A stretch of 64,000 bases of DNA from positions 33,048-97,047 of the forward strand of contig NZ_FNNS01000007.1 in NCBI RefSeq assembly GCF_900106795.1. Reading direction: 5' to 3'. Numbering within the stretch: the first letter of the stretch is position 1; each line of letters starts with the position of its first letter. The position numbers and the translations under genes were made by a program. Below the pieces are notes generated by a model that saw nothing but the letters and a program-made list of their open reading frames with translations, was not told where the DNA came from and made no database searches. Origin of the DNA: Aequorivita viscosa. GTDB taxonomy: Bacteria > Bacteroidota > Bacteroidia > Flavobacteriales > Flavobacteriaceae. Shown here in pieces: positions 45,240 to 54,490 of the stretch.

Positions 45240-45256
45240 TCCCGAAGCCGTCGGGA
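45240..45256 (+). promoter_or_regulatory. Hairpin in the rpsO leader
   Basis: TCCCGA and TCGGGA form a GC-rich 6-bp stem with a 5-nt loop at 45240-45256, in the predicted 60-nt leader. S15 represses its own mRNA through leader structures in several bacteria, but I cannot show binding here. Confidence 0.45.
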
Positions 45257-45293
45257 GTATTCAATACATAAAAATCATTTTAATAATATTGGC

Positions 45294-45563
45294 ATGTATC
45301 TATCACAAGAAGCTAAAGAAAAAATTTTTGAAAAACACGGGAAATCAAAGACCGATACTGGTTCTGCAGAAGGACAAATCGCTTTGTTTACATACCGTAT
45401 TGAGCATTTAACTAAGCACCTAAAAAACAACCACAAGGACTACAACACCGAGCGTTCATTGGTAATGTTAGTAGGTAAAAGAAGAGCACTTTTAGATTAC
45501 TTAATTAAAAAAGACATTCTTCGCTACCGTGCTATCGTTAAAGAATTAGGATTACGTAAGTAA
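45294..45563 (+). CDS. rpsO: 30S ribosomal protein S15
   Basis: Primary 16S rRNA-binding protein of the 30S platform. The 89-residue protein has the S15 signature region TGSAEGQIALFTYRIEHLTKHLKNNHKDYN (shown in parts: TGSAEGQIALFTYR, then HLTKHLKNNHKDY) and LVGKRRALLDYL. Length is standard. The gene is alone with its own promoter and terminator, and pnp follows on the same strand, as in E. coli. Confidence 0.97.
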   Translation: MYLSQEAKEKIFEKHGKSKTDTGSAEGQIALFTYRIEHLTKHLKNNHKDYNTERSLVMLVGKRRALLDYLIKKDILRYRAIVKELGLRK

Positions 45564-45571
45564 TTATAAAC

Positions 45572-45600
45572 AAAGGAGCCTTAACCGGCTCCTTTATTTT
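45572..45600 (+). terminator. Terminator of rpsO
   Basis: AAAGGAGCC pairs with GGCTCCTTT around a 6-nt loop, followed by ATTTT. Stops rpsO transcripts before pnp. Confidence 0.85.
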
Positions 45601-45773
45601 TACAACCCAAACATATTGGGAATCATTTTCGAGAAATCGAAAAATTAATAAAGAAGGCTACACCCTTAGTTTTTCATTGGTCAAACCACAACAACACAAC
45701 AACACACGGCCTGATAACCAGGCTTAGACCAAAATTAACTGCATACTTATACGTGTGCAAAAATGAAAAACAA

Positions 45774-48014
45774 ATGATACCTAAAGTATTTACAGAGGTC
45801 ATTGACCTAGGTGATGGAAGAGAAATCACCCTTGAAACTGGAAAATTAGCAAAGCAAGCCCACGGTTCTGTTGTTGTTAAATCTGGAAAATGTATGCTGC
45901 TTTGTACTGTAGTTTCAAACTACGAACAAAAAGACTTAGATTTTTTACCATTAACGGTAGATTATCGCGAAAAGTTTGCAGCGTCAGGCCGTTATCCTGG
46001 AGGATTCTTCAAAAGAGAAGCAAGACCAAGCGATGGCGAAGTATTAACAATGCGTTTGGTGGATCGTGTATTACGCCCATTATTCCCAAAAGATTACCAT
46101 TCTGAAACACAAGTTATGATTCAATTAATGAGTCATGACGATGATGTTATGCCAGATGCCATGGCTGGATTAGCTGCCTCAGCTGCAATTCAGTTATCCG
46201 ACATTCCTTTTGAATGCCCTATTTCAGAAGCGCGTGTAGGAAGAGTAAACGGCGAATTCATCATCAACCCTTCGAGAACACAATTAGCAGAATCTGACAT
46301 CGATATGATGATTGGAGCCTCTGCCGATAGCGTTATGATGGTTGAAGGTGAAATGAAGGAAATTTCTGAAGAAGAAATGACCGAAGCTATCAAATTTGCA
46401 CACGAGCACATTAAAAAACAGTGCGAAGCCCAAGTTAAATTAGCCGAAGCTTTTGGCAAAAAAGAAGTTCGTGAATATGCAGCAGAAAGAGAAGATGCCG
46501 ATCTTGAAAAACAGATTCACGATATGGCATACGACAAAGTATATGCTGTAGCACAAGCTAGCTCGGCTAAACAAGAAAGAACGGCTGCTTTTGCTGAAAT
46601 AAAAGAATCGATAAAAGCTACTTTTTCAGAAGAAGAATTAGAAGATATTGGAGATTTAATTTCAAAATACTACCGCAAAGCCGAAAAAGAAGCGGTTAGA
46701 GACCTTACTTTAAATGAAGGTTTACGTTTAGACGGACGTAAAACAGATGAAATTCGACCAATTTGGTGTGAAGTTGACTATTTACCTTCTGTTCACGGTT
46801 CGGCTTTATTTACCCGTGGAGAAACGCAAGCATTGGCAACTGTAACATTAGGAACTTCAAGAGAAGCCAACCAAATAGACATGCCATCGTATGAAGGAGA
46901 AGAAACTTTTTACCTACATTATAACTTCCCTCCTTTTAGCACTGGTGAAGCAAGACCAATTCGTGGGACATCTCGTCGTGAGATAGGTCACGGAAACCTA
47001 GCCCAACGCGCTCTTAAAGGAATGATTCCAGACAACAACCCATACACCGTACGTGTAGTTTCTGAAATTTTAGAATCTAACGGTTCTTCATCAATGGCGA
47101 CTGTATGTGCCGCTACTATGGCAATGATGGACGCTGGTATTCAAATGAAAAAACCTGTTTCGGGTATCGCAATGGGATTAATTTCTGATAGCGCTAGTGG
47201 AAAATACGCCGTATTATCTGATATTTTGGGCGATGAAGATCACTTAGGAGATATGGACTTTAAAGTAACCGGAACGGCAGATGGTATTACTGCTTGCCAG
47301 ATGGATATTAAAGTTAAAGGGTTGAGCTACGAAATTCTTGTAAATGCATTAAAACAAGCAAGAGACGGTAGACTTCATATTCTTAACAAATTAACCGAAG
47401 CGATTGCAGAACCGCGTGAAGATGTAAAATCATACGCGCCTAAAATGGTTACGGTACGCATTCCTAACGAATACATTGGTGCGTTAATTGGACCTGGAGG
47501 AAAAGTTATTCAAGAACTTCAAAAAGCAACTGGATGTACTATCGTTATAAACGAAGATCCAGATACAGAAGAAGGAATTGTTGAAATTTTAGGCACTGGC
47601 CAAGAAGGAATTGATGCTGTAATGGCAAAAATAGACTCCCTTACTTTTAAACCTGAGAAAGATAGTGTTTACGAAGTTAAAGTAATAAAAATGCTCGATT
47701 TTGGTGCGGTTGTAGAATACACTGCTGCTCCAGGAAATGAAACTTTACTGCACGTGAGCGAACTTGCTTGGGAACGAACAGAAAATGTTACCGATGTTGT
47801 AAACATGGGCGATGTATTTGATATTAAGTTTTTAGGTTTCGACCCAAGAACTAAAAAAGATAAGGTTTCTAGAAAAGCATTATTGCCAAAACCAGAAGGT
47901 TATAAAGAACGTGCTCCACGTGAAGATAACCGAAATGGCGGACGTGATAATCGCAATAACGGACGCGATAACCGTGGACGTGATAATCGCGATAGAGACA
48001 GAAAAAGAGATTAA
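45774..48014 (+). CDS. pnp: Polyribonucleotide nucleotidyltransferase (PNPase)
   Basis: Phosphorolytic 3'-5' exoribonuclease in mRNA decay. From the ATG giving [15 protein letters not shown] the protein is 746 residues. Two RNase PH domains (about 10-230 and 330-540; [18 protein letters not shown], and [20 protein letters not shown]), a KH domain ([20 protein letters not shown]) and an S1 domain ([16 protein letters not shown] [12 protein letters not shown]) are in order. The tail is Arg/Asn/Asp-rich repeats ([16 protein letters not shown]), a low-complexity RGG-like extension. A GTG 21 bp upstream is the alternative start. Confidence 0.97.
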   Translation: MIPKVFTEVIDLGDGREITLETGKLAKQAHGSVVVKSGKCMLLCTVVSNYEQKDLDFLPLTVDYREKFAASGRYPGGFFKREARPSDGEVLTMRLVDRVLRPLFPKDYHSETQVMIQLMSHDDDVMPDAMAGLAASAAIQLSDIPFECPISEARVGRVNGEFIINPSRTQLAESDIDMMIGASADSVMMVEGEMKEISEEEMTEAIKFAHEHIKKQCEAQVKLAEAFGKKEVREYAAEREDADLEKQIHDMAYDKVYAVAQASSAKQERTAAFAEIKESIKATFSEEELEDIGDLISKYYRKAEKEAVRDLTLNEGLRLDGRKTDEIRPIWCEVDYLPSVHGSALFTRGETQALATVTLGTSREANQIDMPSYEGEETFYLHYNFPPFSTGEARPIRGTSRREIGHGNLAQRALKGMIPDNNPYTVRVVSEILESNGSSSMATVCAATMAMMDAGIQMKKPVSGIAMGLISDSASGKYAVLSDILGDEDHLGDMDFKVTGTADGITACQMDIKVKGLSYEILVNALKQARDGRLHILNKLTEAIAEPREDVKSYAPKMVTVRIPNEYIGALIGPGGKVIQELQKATGCTIVINEDPDTEEGIVEILGTGQEGIDAVMAKIDSLTFKPEKDSVYEVKVIKMLDFGAVVEYTAAPGNETLLHVSELAWERTENVTDVVNMGDVFDIKFLGFDPRTKKDKVSRKALLPKPEGYKERAPREDNRNGGRDNRNNGRDNRGRDNRDRDRKRD

Positions 48015-48381
48015 TTATCTTTTTAAATATTTTCAAAACGCCTTCAGAAATGAGGGCGTTTTGCTATTTAATATTTAGCGTTATCTCTTAAATTCTATTC
48101 AAACTGTAATCGACTATTGGGAACAACCAAATCATAAAAGCCGATTTAACTTCAAAACATATCAAAAAAAGATGTTTTTTATGCCATAATTACCGAAAGC
48201 ATCAAAAATGCGCAAAACTGTCACCTGCGTTAATTTCTACAATTTTAAAATAAAATACCCTTCTATCTACTTTAAACAGTACAGTAACAGCACATGTTCA
48301 ATGTTACTTCAGAATTAAATTTAATTAACAGACCTCTCGCATAGTACTTGCACCCTAGTTAGTGTAACAATAAAACAAATT
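48015..48381. other. Intergenic region between pnp and proC
   Basis: 367 bp. It holds the pnp terminator at 48033-48064. A weak inverted repeat AAAACAT ... ATGTTTT near 48155-48180 has a poly-A loop. No consensus -7 box is visible for proC and no RNA structure is strong enough to name. Confidence 0.5.
48033..48064 (+). terminator. Terminator of pnp
   Basis: AAAACGCC pairs with GGCGTTTT around a 12-nt loop, ending in a T-run. Confidence 0.78.
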
Positions 48382-49182
48382 ATGAAAGTACTAGTAATTG
48401 GCGCAGGAAATATGGGTTTGACGTATGCCGAAGGAATGGCACAATCGCCCTTATTAAATCGTAGAAATTTGATGATTTTCGATGTTTCAGCAGAAAAACT
48501 GTCAAGTCTTGACAAGATTTCCTACTTCGATGTTTACGAAAACTTAGGCGACTGCCTTCCAAAAGCCGACATCGTTTTCGTCGCAGTAAAACCATATCAC
48601 AGCGACGAACTATTTAAAAAAATGAAAGAAATGGTTAATCCAGACCAGCTCATAATATCATTAATGGCCGGAGTTACTATCGAAACCATTCAGGATAGTT
48701 TAAACCTCAAAAAAATCATTCGAGCCATGCCAAATCTTCCTGCAAAAGTTGGTTTGGGAATGACGGCGTTTACAGCAGCAAAAGAAGTAACTCGAGTAGA
48801 ACTTTTAATGGTTCGCAATCTTCTAGACACAACTGGAGAAGCTATTCACGTTGAGAATGAAAACTTTATTAATGCCTCTACAGGTATTTCGGGTAGCGGT
48901 CCAGCATACGTGTTCTATTTTATGCAATCTATGATGGAAGCTGCATTAAAAATGGGCTTCTCTCAAAATGATTCAAAAATATTAGTAACCCAAACCTTTG
49001 AAGGTGCTGTAAAACTATTTACCGAATCTGACTTATCTCCTAATAGCTGGATGAACAAAGTTGCCTCAAAAGGCGGTACAACACGGGCAGCACTAGATTC
49101 TATGGAAGATAATAATGTAAAAGAGTTAATTAAAGAAGCGGCTTATGCGGCTTTCAACAGAGCAACAGAATTAGGAAAATAA
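48382..49182 (+). CDS. proC: Pyrroline-5-carboxylate reductase
   Basis: Reduces pyrroline-5-carboxylate to proline, the last step. The 266-residue protein has an N-terminal Rossmann motif VIGAGNMGLTYAEGM, then VKPYHSDELF, RAMPNLPAKVGLGMTAF and the C-terminal P5CR signature SGSGPAYVFYFMQSM with KGGTTRAALDSM. It is first in the proC-proB-proA operon, a complete glutamate-to-proline pathway, with 19-bp gap to proB. Confidence 0.96.
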   Translation: MKVLVIGAGNMGLTYAEGMAQSPLLNRRNLMIFDVSAEKLSSLDKISYFDVYENLGDCLPKADIVFVAVKPYHSDELFKKMKEMVNPDQLIISLMAGVTIETIQDSLNLKKIIRAMPNLPAKVGLGMTAFTAAKEVTRVELLMVRNLLDTTGEAIHVENENFINASTGISGSGPAYVFYFMQSMMEAALKMGFSQNDSKILVTQTFEGAVKLFTESDLSPNSWMNKVASKGGTTRAALDSMEDNNVKELIKEAAYAAFNRATELGK

Positions 49183-49201
49183 AAAACAAGAAAAAGAAAA
49201 T

Positions 49202-49969
49202 ATGAAGGAAAAACGAGTGGTTATAAAAGTAGGAACCAACGTTATGACAAATAAGGACAATCGTATTGTTGGACCAATCCTAAATGAATTGGTACGGCAA
49301 ATCGCTGCCCTTTACGAGGACGGGTATTCGCCAGTATTGGTGTCTTCCGGATCTGCAATTGCAGGAATGGAAGTTCTAGGCGAGTGTATTGCAAAAGATG
49401 ATTCCACGAGAAGACAAATATACTCATCAGTAGGCCAACCCCGAATGATGCGGCATTATTACAGTCTTTTTCACGATCACGGAATGCGATGCGCACAAAT
49501 TCTAGCAACAAAACGTGATTTCGCACCTGGCAAACACCGCGAAAATATGATTAACTGTTACGAAGGATTGCTTGCTGAAGGTATTGTCCCTATTGCAAAT
49601 GAAGATGATGCCGTGTCGCTCACAATGTCAATGTTTAGCGATAATGATGAATTAGCAAGCCTTGTCGCAGAATTAATTGATGCCAATGCCTTAGTTATAT
49701 TAACAGATACTGATGGCCTATATACAGGGCATCCAGATGATAGTAATTCCGAAAAATTAAGCAACGTACACCATGAAGAAGCTGTCGAGCAATACGTTCA
49801 AGCATCAAGTAAAGGCGAAGGTGAAGGTCGTGGCGGAATGGAGTCCAAATTAAAAATAGCCAAGAAAACTGCCAAGAATAACATTCCTACCTATATCGCA
49901 AACGGAAAGCAAAAAAACGTAATCGTCGATATTCTGGCAGGAAAAGATTTAGGAACAAAGTTTTACTAA
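49202..49969 (+). CDS. proB: Glutamate 5-kinase (without PUA domain)
   Basis: Phosphorylates glutamate to gamma-glutamyl phosphate. The 255-residue amino-acid-kinase domain has IKVGTNVMTNKDNRIVG, LVSSGSAIAGMEVLG, FSDNDELASLVAELIDA, ILTDTDGLYTGHPDD and GRGGMESKLKIAKKT. The C-terminal PUA domain of E. coli ProB is absent, so this is the short type. Proline feedback sites in the kinase domain may still operate. Middle gene of the proline operon. Confidence 0.96.
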   Translation: MKEKRVVIKVGTNVMTNKDNRIVGPILNELVRQIAALYEDGYSPVLVSSGSAIAGMEVLGECIAKDDSTRRQIYSSVGQPRMMRHYYSLFHDHGMRCAQILATKRDFAPGKHRENMINCYEGLLAEGIVPIANEDDAVSLTMSMFSDNDELASLVAELIDANALVILTDTDGLYTGHPDDSNSEKLSNVHHEEAVEQYVQASSKGEGEGRGGMESKLKIAKKTAKNNIPTYIANGKQKNVIVDILAGKDLGTKFY

Positions 49970-49989
49970 TAAATTAAATTGAAGAGAAT

Positions 49990-51189
49990 ATGAAGTTGAT
50001 AAATGAAAAATTAAAAAATCAGGTTTTAGAATCTATGATGACTATCATAGACAAAAACCGAGATGAATTATTAAACGCAAATAAAAAGGATTTAGACGCC
50101 TTTAAAAAAGACGATCAAGCGCTGTATGACAGGTTGGTTGTTGATAATTCAAAAATTAACGGAATGATTAAAGCAATTTCTGAAGTTAAAAATCAGGAAG
50201 ATCCAGTTAACAAAGAAATTAGCAGCACAGAACTCGAAAGTGATCTTAAAATAATCAATAAAACCGCTCCTTTTGGTACGATTATGATTATTTATGAATC
50301 TAGGCCCGATGTAACAATTGAAGCAGCCGTTCTTGCCTTTAAAGCAAACAATAAAATCTTGTTGAAAGGCGGAAAAGAAGCTTACAATAGCAATAAAATC
50401 TTAGTAACGTTCTGGCACGAAGCATTGCAGGAGAACGGACTTGAGCCAGATTGGATTAAAATGCTAGAGCTCAATCGTGAAGAAACCCGAGCATTTCTTA
50501 AAAAACCATCCGAACCCATAGATTTAATTGTTCCCCGTGGAGGTGAACGCTTAATACAGTTTGTAAAAGAAAATGCTACATGCGCCGTTTTAGTTAGCGG
50601 TCGTGGTAACAACTTCTTATATATAGCCGAAGATGCCGATTGGAAAAAAACACTTGAGGTTATAATAAATGCGAAAACCGATAAAATTTCAGGTTGCAAC
50701 GCACTAGACAAAGTTTTGGTAGACAAGAAAATTCCAAATTACGAAGCTAAGCTGAAAGAATTAAAAGAAGTTCTTGAAACTGCAAAAGTTGAAGTTATTG
50801 TAGATGCTGAAGTTAAAAACACCCTTTCATCTTTAGAATTAATTAAGGATGAAGAAACTTGGTTTGAAGAATTTTTAGCAATGAAAATTGTAATTGGTGC
50901 TGTCGAAAACGTAGAAGAAGCAATTTTTAAAATAAACAAATACAGCGGTGGTCATTCGAGTGTTATCTTGACTGAAGACAATCATAAAGCCGCTTATTTT
51001 ATGGAAAATATAGACAGTGCAGCAGTGTACCACAACGCCTCTACCCGCTTCACCGATGGCGGACAAATGGGCGTTGGTGCAGAATTGGCTATCAGCACGG
51101 ATAAACTGCATCACAGAGGACCACTAGGCCTTAAGCAATTGGTAACCAATAAGTACTATGTATACGGTGATGGCCACGTACGTGTCTAA
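49990..51189 (+). CDS. proA: Glutamate-5-semialdehyde dehydrogenase (gamma-glutamyl phosphate reductase)
   Basis: NADPH-dependent reduction of gamma-glutamyl phosphate, which then cyclises. The 399-residue protein has the ALDH fold: GTIMIIYESRPDVTIEAAVLAFK, KGGKEAYNSNKIL, LIVPRGGERLI, TDKISGCNALDKVLVDK with the catalytic Cys, and VYHNASTRFTDGGQMGVGAE. The final operon gene; a strong terminator follows at 51211. Confidence 0.96.
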   Translation: MKLINEKLKNQVLESMMTIIDKNRDELLNANKKDLDAFKKDDQALYDRLVVDNSKINGMIKAISEVKNQEDPVNKEISSTELESDLKIINKTAPFGTIMIIYESRPDVTIEAAVLAFKANNKILLKGGKEAYNSNKILVTFWHEALQENGLEPDWIKMLELNREETRAFLKKPSEPIDLIVPRGGERLIQFVKENATCAVLVSGRGNNFLYIAEDADWKKTLEVIINAKTDKISGCNALDKVLVDKKIPNYEAKLKELKEVLETAKVEVIVDAEVKNTLSSLELIKDEETWFEEFLAMKIVIGAVENVEEAIFKINKYSGGHSSVILTEDNHKAAYFMENIDSAAVYHNASTRFTDGGQMGVGAELAISTDKLHHRGPLGLKQLVTNKYYVYGDGHVRV

Positions 51190-51210
51190 TTGCGAGCAAA
51201 ATGATTAACC

Positions 51211-51253
51211 AAAAAAGCCTTTGTTCTTAATTATTAGAACAAAGGCTTTTTTA
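51211..51253 (+). terminator. Terminator of the proline operon
   Basis: AAAAAAGCCTTTGTTCT and AGAACAAAGGCTTTTTT form a perfect 17-bp stem with an 8-nt loop. Strong and usable in both directions. Confidence 0.93.
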
Positions 51254-51430
51254 TCATCTTTTCAGAAACAAACTGTTGTTATTCAGAAATAAAACACCTC
51301 AAAACAAGATTCTCAAGACAGAATGATTTTGTTAAATTTTAAAAAATTAAAATTTCTTGTAACCTTTTTTCATTTTCTTCCGTATAACCTCATACACAAG
51401 TTTAAATTTAATCTACAGGACAACCTTTAA

Positions 51431-52294
51431 ATGAGACAACTCAAAATTACAAAGCAGGTTACCAACAGGGAAACCGCTTCATTGGACAAGTATCTTCAAG
51501 AAATTGGAAAAGTTGACTTAATTACCGCAGACGAAGAAGTGGAATTGGCACAGCGCATTAAAGCGGGTGACCATATAGCTTTGGAGAAATTAACCAAAGC
51601 CAACCTTCGATTTGTCGTTTCGGTGGCGAAACAATATCAAAATCAAGGGTTAACACTCCCTGACCTAATCAACGAAGGAAACCTTGGCCTTATTAAAGCC
51701 GCTCAACGTTTTGACGAAACACGTGGTTTCAAATTTATATCCTATGCGGTGTGGTGGATTAGACAATCTATCTTACAAGCATTAGCCGAGCAGTCTCGTA
51801 TTGTTCGTTTGCCTTTGAACAAAATTGGAAGCATCAATAAAATCAATAAAATGTACGCTTCTTTAGAGCAAGCTAACGAGCGTCCGCCAACTGCTGAAGA
51901 AATTGCCAAGGAATTGGAAATGACCATTAGCGATGTTAAAGAGTCCATGAAAAATTCAGGTCGCCACGTATCTATGGATGCTCCTCTTATTGAAGGGGAA
52001 GACAGCAACCTTTACGACGTTTTGCGAAGTGGTGAGTCTCCAAACCCAGACCGTGTTCTGTTACACGAATCGCTTCGTACAGAAATTGAGCGTGCTTTAG
52101 AAACACTAACTCCTCGTGAAGCCGATGTTATTCGCCTTTACTTTGGACTTGCCGACCAACAACCAATGACTTTAGAAGAAATAGGTGAAACTTTTGACCT
52201 TACCAGAGAACGCGTTCGTCAAATTAAAGAAAAAGCAATCAGAAGGTTGAAACACACTTCGAGAAGCAAAATATTGATGACCTACTTAGGATAA
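51431..52294 (+). CDS. rpoD: RNA polymerase primary sigma factor (RpoD/SigA), short form
   Basis: Primary sigma factor, 287 residues, lacking region 1.1 as usual in Bacteroidota. Region 1.2 (about 10-50), region 2 ([55 protein letters not shown]), region 3 ([16 protein letters not shown]) and region 4 with its helix-turn-helix ([29 protein letters not shown], shown as [20 protein letters not shown]) are all present. It would direct the TAnnTTTG promoters seen across the window. Confidence 0.96.
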   Translation: MRQLKITKQVTNRETASLDKYLQEIGKVDLITADEEVELAQRIKAGDHIALEKLTKANLRFVVSVAKQYQNQGLTLPDLINEGNLGLIKAAQRFDETRGFKFISYAVWWIRQSILQALAEQSRIVRLPLNKIGSINKINKMYASLEQANERPPTAEEIAKELEMTISDVKESMKNSGRHVSMDAPLIEGEDSNLYDVLRSGESPNPDRVLLHESLRTEIERALETLTPREADVIRLYFGLADQQPMTLEEIGETFDLTRERVRQIKEKAIRRLKHTSRSKILMTYLG

Positions 52295-52298
52295 TTTT

Positions 52299-52332
52299 TA
52301 AAGCCTCCGACATTTATCGGGGGCTTTTTTTT
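52299..52332 (+). terminator. Terminator of rpoD
   Basis: AAAGCCTCCGA pairs with TCGGGGGCTTT (one U-G wobble) around a 6-nt loop, followed by eight T. Confidence 0.88.
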
Positions 52333-52388
52333 AATAATCTCTTACTTCAATCGAAAATAAAATAATTTATGAATCTTCGCACGGGTAC

Positions 52389-52427
52389 GGACGACTCGCG
52401 AGTCGTCCCTACGCGAGTCGTCCCTAC
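52389..52427. repeat. GC-rich palindrome with direct repeat (REP-like element)
   Basis: A 20-bp perfect palindrome, GGACGACTCGCGAGTCGTCC, occupies 52389-52408. A 16-base sequence, CGCGAGTCGTCCCTAC, occurs at 52397-52412 and again at 52412-52427, sharing one base. The element is much richer in G+C than its surroundings and lies between rpoD and rpe. It resembles short mobile-type intergenic repeats seen scattered in bacterial genomes. Confidence 0.7.
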
Positions 52428-52451
52428 TACATAATCAATATATAAATTCCA

Positions 52452-52459
52452 TATCTTTG
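52452..52459 (+). promoter_or_regulatory. Promoter -7 box of rpe
   Basis: TATCTTTG matches TAnnTTTG, 15 bp before the rpe ATG. No convincing -33 TTG. Confidence 0.62.
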
Positions 52460-52473
52460 CAAAAAAATTCAAA

Positions 52474-53133
52474 ATGAGCCATACTATTATTGCCCCATCT
52501 ATTCTTGCTGCCGATTTCGCTAATCTACAACGCGATATTGAAATGATAAATAACAGTGAAGCAGATTGGTTTCATCTGGATGTAATGGACGGTGTTTTTG
52601 TTCCGAACATATCTTTTGGTATGCCTGTAATAAAAAGTATTGCAGTACACGCCAAAAAAACATTGGACGTACATTTAATGATTGTTGACCCTGACCGATA
52701 TATAAAGACTTTTGCCGATTTAGGGGCAAATATACTTACCGTCCATTATGAAGCTTGCACACATCTCCACCGCACCTTACAAGCTATTAAAGCGGAGGGC
52801 ATGCAGGCAGGTGTGGCAATTAATCCTCATACTAATGTTTCGTTGCTAGAAGACACTATATGCGATATAGATTTGGTGTGCGTGATGAGCGTAAACCCAG
52901 GTTTTGGCGGGCAGAGCTTTATTGAAAACACTTATAAGAAAGTGAAACAACTTCGTGAGATTATTAGTGCTAATGGCGCTTCTACCAAAATTGAAATAGA
53001 CGGCGGAGTAACTAATAAAAACGCAAAACAGCTAGTTGATGCTGGTGCAGATGTCTTGGTGGCCGGAAGCTATGTTTTTGGTGCTACTAACCCTGTAGAA
53101 ACAATCCAAGACCTTAAAAACATAGTGAAATAA
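52474..53133 (+). CDS. rpe: Ribulose-phosphate 3-epimerase
   Basis: Interconverts ribulose 5-phosphate and xylulose 5-phosphate in the pentose phosphate pathway. The 219-residue TIM barrel has IAPSILAADFANL, FHLDVMDGVFVPNISFG, LDVHLMIVDPDRY, MSVNPGFGGQSFI and EIDGGVTNKNAKQLVDAGAD, with catalytic Asp residues in the HLDVMDG and EIDGG strands. It is 6 bp from ypdA, so co-transcribed. Confidence 0.97.
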   Translation: MSHTIIAPSILAADFANLQRDIEMINNSEADWFHLDVMDGVFVPNISFGMPVIKSIAVHAKKTLDVHLMIVDPDRYIKTFADLGANILTVHYEACTHLHRTLQAIKAEGMQAGVAINPHTNVSLLEDTICDIDLVCVMSVNPGFGGQSFIENTYKKVKQLREIISANGASTKIEIDGGVTNKNAKQLVDAGADVLVAGSYVFGATNPVETIQDLKNIVK

Positions 53134-53139
53134 CTCAAA

Positions 53140-54123
53140 ATGTCTTTATCAAATCCACAGAACGATATTTTCGATGTTTTAATAATTGGCGCTGGACCCA
53201 TTGGAATAGCGTGTGCTTTGGAATGTAAAAAAAGCAATTTGCGATATGTTGTAGTCGAAAAAGGTACGCTTACCAATTCGTTATATAACTATCCGCTTAA
53301 CATGACCTTCTTTTCCACTTCGGAAAAAATTGAAATCAATGACATTCCTTTTATCAGTAACAACCCGAAGCCAACTCGTAATGAAGCGTTGGAGTATTAC
53401 AGACGGGTTACAACTTCAAATAAGCTTCATATTAATTTATACGAAAAGATTGTTTCGGTTGAAAAAGAAGGAGCGCATTTTAAAATTGAATCTAATAAAC
53501 GAGCGTATCAAGCTAAACAAGTAATTGTTAGTACGGGATTTTTTGATATTCCGAATCTTATGAACGTTCCTGGCGAAGACTTGCCAAAAGTAATGCATTA
53601 TTACAAAGAAGCGCATCCTTTTGTAATGCAGAAGGTTATTGTTGTAGGCGCTAGTAATTCATCAGTAGATGCGGCACTTGAAATATGGCGAAAAGGAGGT
53701 GATGTAACGATGATAGTTCGTGGCCCAGCAATTGGCGAACGTGTAAAGTATTGGGTGAAGCCTGATATAGAAAACCGAATAGCAGAAGGAAGTATAAAAG
53801 CTTTTTTTAATTCAGAAATCGAGCATATTACTAAAACCGAAGTTGTTGTTAAAACTCCAAACGGCGAAAAGGTATTAGAAAATGATTTCGTAATTGCCTT
53901 GACGGGATATCGACCCAATTTTGAATTCCTTAAAAAACTGGGAGTGCATTTATCTAATGATGGCAAGATGTTACCGAGTTATAACCCAAACACTATGGAG
54001 ACTAATGTTTCAGGATTATATTTGGCTGGTGTTATTTGCGGAGGCATGGAAACCCATAAATGGTTTATTGAAAACTCAAGAGTTCACGCTGAAATTATCG
54101 TGAAACACATTATCGAAAAGTAA
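53140..54123 (+). CDS. ypdA: YpdA-type FAD/NADPH oxidoreductase (putative bacillithiol disulfide reductase)
   Basis: A 327-residue flavoprotein resembling thioredoxin reductase but lacking the CxxC disulfide. The FAD-binding GxGxxG is IIGAGPIGIACALE; NADPH-binding GxSxxS is VVGASNSSVDAALEIW; LTGYRPNFEFL and GLYLAGVICGGMETHKWFIE form the C-terminal part. In Firmicutes YpdA reduces bacillithiol disulfide; Bacteroidota contain a homologous pathway, so the same role is inferred. Second gene of the rpe operon. Confidence 0.88.
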   Translation: MSLSNPQNDIFDVLIIGAGPIGIACALECKKSNLRYVVVEKGTLTNSLYNYPLNMTFFSTSEKIEINDIPFISNNPKPTRNEALEYYRRVTTSNKLHINLYEKIVSVEKEGAHFKIESNKRAYQAKQVIVSTGFFDIPNLMNVPGEDLPKVMHYYKEAHPFVMQKVIVVGASNSSVDAALEIWRKGGDVTMIVRGPAIGERVKYWVKPDIENRIAEGSIKAFFNSEIEHITKTEVVVKTPNGEKVLENDFVIALTGYRPNFEFLKKLGVHLSNDGKMLPSYNPNTMETNVSGLYLAGVICGGMETHKWFIENSRVHAEIIVKHIIEK

Positions 54124-54490
54124 CCTCTCTCCCCTATTTTCAAATTTCATCTAAACTCAAAAAATCTTACAACTGCTGAGGTTTGTTTTCAATGTCTAGA
54201 TTTGTCTTTCTTTTACGCTATAGATGAGCCAAGATTCGACCGACTATAAATAGATTAATTTTTAGATCCCGAAGATTCAATACACTTTGTTTGTGCTTGA
54301 TGTGATAAAAGATTAACAAATAAACCGTTGAAGAAAACTAAACTTTAATTTTCATCTAAACACAAGTATTATTTTCAATCTGTTTTTGCTTCATTTATTT
54401 TCAAATTACTTTATCACTTCAATTAAAAGTAAAAAAAAAATCCCCGACACAAGGTCGAGGATTTTCATCTATAATTATTTTAACTATTGA
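54124..54490. other. Intergenic region between ypdA and susD
   Basis: 367 bp between convergent genes. Apart from the susD terminator (54430-54465) I see only a repeated short motif, TTTCATCTAAAC, at about 54145 and 54350. No RNA gene is recognisable. Confidence 0.5.
54430..54465 (-). terminator. Terminator of the susC-susD unit
   Basis: On the minus strand AAAATCCTCGAC pairs with GTCGGGGATTTT (one U-G wobble) around a 5-nt loop, followed by a T-run of ten. On the plus strand the wobble becomes a C/A mismatch, so it is oriented for susD. Confidence 0.82.
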
